From Lachnospiraceae bacterium (GTDB lineage Bacteria; Bacillota; Clostridia; Lachnospirales; Lachnospiraceae): 6,983 nucleotides of DNA. Below, piece after piece: positions 5,251 through 6,983 of the stretch (position 1 is its first letter; each line of letters opens with the position of its first letter). The stretch is from positions 1-6,983 of the forward strand of contig JAGDCK010000143.1 of assembly GCA_017958585.1 (NCBI GenBank), given 5' to 3'. The notes beneath the pieces are model-generated. The model was given only the letters and a program-made list of their open reading frames with translations, had not been told where the DNA came from and made no database searches. The position numbers and the translations under genes are program-made.

Positions 5251-6983
5251 TAATGTTTCTCATCCGCAAATTCCAGCAGCTCGCTGTATTTTGAAATATA
5301 CTCATCAAATGCATATTCCACATAATCAAAATTTCCGATCTTTACCGCATCCTCCATCAGGACACTCAGATCTTTTAATTCCACGGCACCTATGGCTTCT
5401 GATGATTTCTTCAGTTCATGGACCGTGGCTCTGAATACCTCATAATCCTTAACCTTCAGGGCGGATTTTAAGCTGTCCCTTCTGTCATTTTCCACGAAGT
5501 CTTTTAACATCTTTTCATAGAATGACTCATCTCCCACATAATTGTATAAGCCTGCCACGTGGTCGATGGGAAAATGATATTTTCTGTCGGCGTTAATGGA
5601 TCTCACCTTTCCGCTGTTTAAATATTTGAGCACCAATGCCTGTAAATTCTGAGGCTTAAAGGGCTTTGAGAGATAATCCGAAAAACCATCCGAGAGATAC
5701 TGCTCCTTTAATCCCGCCATGGCATTTGCAGTCAACATGATGATGGGAGTATCAGCATTTAAGCCGATATTTTCCGGAGTGTGCATCAGGTGATTGCACT
5801 CGATTCCGTCTATATCCGGCATCATATGATCCAGGAATACAATATCGTATTTATATTTTTTCCAAAAATCTATGGCTTCCCTGGCATTAAGTGCTTCGTC
5901 CACGCAGATATAAGTGTCCTTCAAAAATCCTTTGAACACCTTTAAGTTCATGGGCACATCATCCACCACCAGGATCCTTGCACCGGGAGCCACAAAATCC
6001 GTGGTCTTTTCTTCCACATATTCATCGGAATCCTGCCTTAAATCAAATTTACCCACGGGAACTTTTGATATTACGCCCTGTCGCACTCTTACCGTAAACT
6101 TGGATCCCTTACCGTATTCACTCTCCACATTTATGGAACCGTCCATCCTCTCAATGAGGCGCTTCGTGATACTGAGTCCCAGACCCGTACCCTCGATATT
6201 TCGGTTCTTTTTCTGATCCACTCTGCTGAAGGAATCAAAGAGCTTATCCAGATCATCGTGCTTAATACCCTTTCCTGTGTCCCTTACAGACATAACCAGG
6301 AAAATATCATTGCCTTCAGTGGTTTCATAAGTGACACTGAATCCTACCTCTCCCACATCCGTATATTTCACCGCATTTGAGAGGATATTTAAAGCGATCT
6401 GCTTAACTCTGTTTTCATCGCCGAGGAGGTTTCTCGGTATTGCAGGATCGACTCTCACAGTCAGATTTAAGCCTTTTTCCTCCACCCTGTTTCTGATGAT
6501 CACCATAAGTTCCCTGATAAGACGCTTTAAGTCATACTCCACGGGAACCAGATCCAGTTTTCCTGACTCAATCTTTGAAAAGTCCAGGATGTCATTTATA
6601 AGGGAAAGCAGCATATTTCCGGAAGCCTTGATATCCCTTGCATATGAAAGGATCTTTTCCTCTGTGCCATCCCTCAGTATCATCTCGTTCATTCCGAGTA
6701 CAGCGCTGATGGGGGTCCTGATCTCGTGGGACATATTTGCCAGGAATTCACTTTTCATATCGCTGGCTATAAGGGCGCTCTGCCTCTCGTTGTTTACTTT
6801 TATGAGTTCATGATATCCGTCAAGTCCCGCAACTACCATGAGTACCATCAGGATTAGACCCGTCGCGGAAATATTAAAGTCCGAAGCATTGTAAATATAG
6901 TCAAGGGACTGAAGTCCGCCCAAAGCACCGGCAATCACCATGATCACTCCGGTGACGAAATATTCCCTGATCTTTCTGTTAAA
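5250..6983 (-). CDS. Hybrid histidine kinase with receiver and Hpt domains (N-terminus outside window)
   Basis: The frame stays open to the right edge, so the gene is 5'-truncated by the window. A GTG at 6947 is internal, not the start. The visible 577 residues, numbered from the edge, begin with two hydrophobic segments (about 9-27 and 37-54), the end of a multi-pass membrane sensor. HisKA follows with MSHEIRTP (His86), then HATPase_c with N-box LNILSNAVKYT (Asn203), G1 DTGKG at 235-239 and G2 GTGLGLS at 265-271. The receiver domain (about 337-452) has Asp341/Asp342, phospho-acceptor Asp385 in FLDHMMPDIDG, Thr418 and Lys440. The C-terminal Hpt domain (about 482-572) has His522 in VHELKKSSEAIG, where Lys526 replaces the more usual Gly. 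All relay residues are intact, so a His-Asp-His phosphorelay is expected at the membrane. The final acceptor regulator is not identified; the nearby OmpR-type regulator has its own kinase. Confidence 0.95.
   Translation of the reverse strand, partial: FNRKIREYFVTGVIMVIAGALGGLQSLDYIYNASDFNISATGLILMVLMVVAGLDGYHELIKVNNERQSALIASDMKSEFLANMSHEIRTPISAVLGMNEMILRDGTEEKILSYARDIKASGNMLLSLINDILDFSKIESGKLDLVPVEYDLKRLIRELMVIIRNRVEEKGLNLTVRVDPAIPRNLLGDENRVKQIALNILSNAVKYTDVGEVGFSVTYETTEGNDIFLVMSVRDTGKGIKHDDLDKLFDSFSRVDQKKNRNIEGTGLGLSITKRLIERMDGSINVESEYGKGSKFTVRVRQGVISKVPVGKFDLRQDSDEYVEEKTTDFVAPGARILVVDDVPMNLKVFKGFLKDTYICVDEALNAREAIDFWKKYKYDIVFLDHMMPDIDGIECNHLMHTPENIGLNADTPIIMLTANAMAGLKEQYLSDGFSDYLSKPFKPQNLQALVLKYLNSGKVRSINADRKYHFPIDHVAGLYNYVGDESFYEKMLKDFVENDRRDSLKSALKVKDYEVFRATVHELKKSSEAIGAVELKDLSVLMEDAVKIGNFDYVEYAFDEYISKYSELLEFADEKH

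Noticed and set aside
6331..6813. Plus-strand open frame of 160 codons
   Set aside because: It is antisense to the HisKA/ATPase region of the hybrid kinase; its Ser/Phe-rich composition is typical of a shadow frame.
6945..6947. GTG at 6947 as the true start of the hybrid kinase
   Set aside because: The reading frame continues open to the right edge with hydrophobic, membrane-like sequence, and no ribosome binding site precedes this GTG.

Overview
The window reads as chromosomal DNA from a low-to-moderate GC member of the Clostridia, most likely a Lachnospiraceae (Butyrivibrio/Roseburia-like) bacterium. This is an inference from protein style: a VanS-like kinase with an NTG-type G1 box and a FYKVDKARTREYGGSG block, a 7-kb run of signalling genes with AGGAGG-type ribosome binding sites, a Gram-positive lipoprotein, and a 189-residue membrane protein of a kind I associate with that family. 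No mobile element, tRNA, CRISPR array or pseudogene is visible.

Layout. All six protein genes lie on the minus strand, so transcription runs from right to left. From the right edge they are: a hybrid histidine kinase (HisKA, ATPase, receiver and Hpt domains) whose N-terminus lies outside the window; a TTG-initiated 189-residue single-pass membrane protein of unknown function; an 86-bp gap with a good -10 box and a tandem TTCAC repeat; an OmpR/PhoB-type response regulator; its membrane sensor kinase; HflX, overlapping the kinase by 11 bp; and a 261-residue secreted lipoprotein. A strong symmetric hairpin terminator at 211-241 closes the cluster. Spacings of 14, 86, 15, -11 and 16 nt suggest two transcriptional units that can be read through as one: kinase plus membrane protein, then regulator, kinase, hflX and lipoprotein from an internal promoter.

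Left edge (1-200). This gene-free stretch holds two strong consensus SigA-type promoters in tandem, about 87 bp apart and firing leftward out of the window. Each has a 17-bp spacer and an extended -10. Each would start its transcript at or beside the G of an inverted repeat GTTGTC...GACAAC. An AT-rich stretch lies upstream of the distal promoter, and a boxA-like GAACTTTGACAA lies at the extreme left edge. Together these suggest the promoter/leader of a stable-RNA (probably rRNA) operon just outside the window. A repressor-controlled protein gene is the main alternative.

How the genes may work together. The orthodox kinase/regulator pair senses an extracytoplasmic signal and probably controls its own promoter. 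HflX (a ribosome-splitting GTPase in characterised bacteria) and the surface lipoprotein are co-transcribed and translationally linked with that pair, which suggests an envelope- or stress-linked circuit. The hybrid kinase has an intact His-Asp-His relay but no obviously dedicated output regulator in view.
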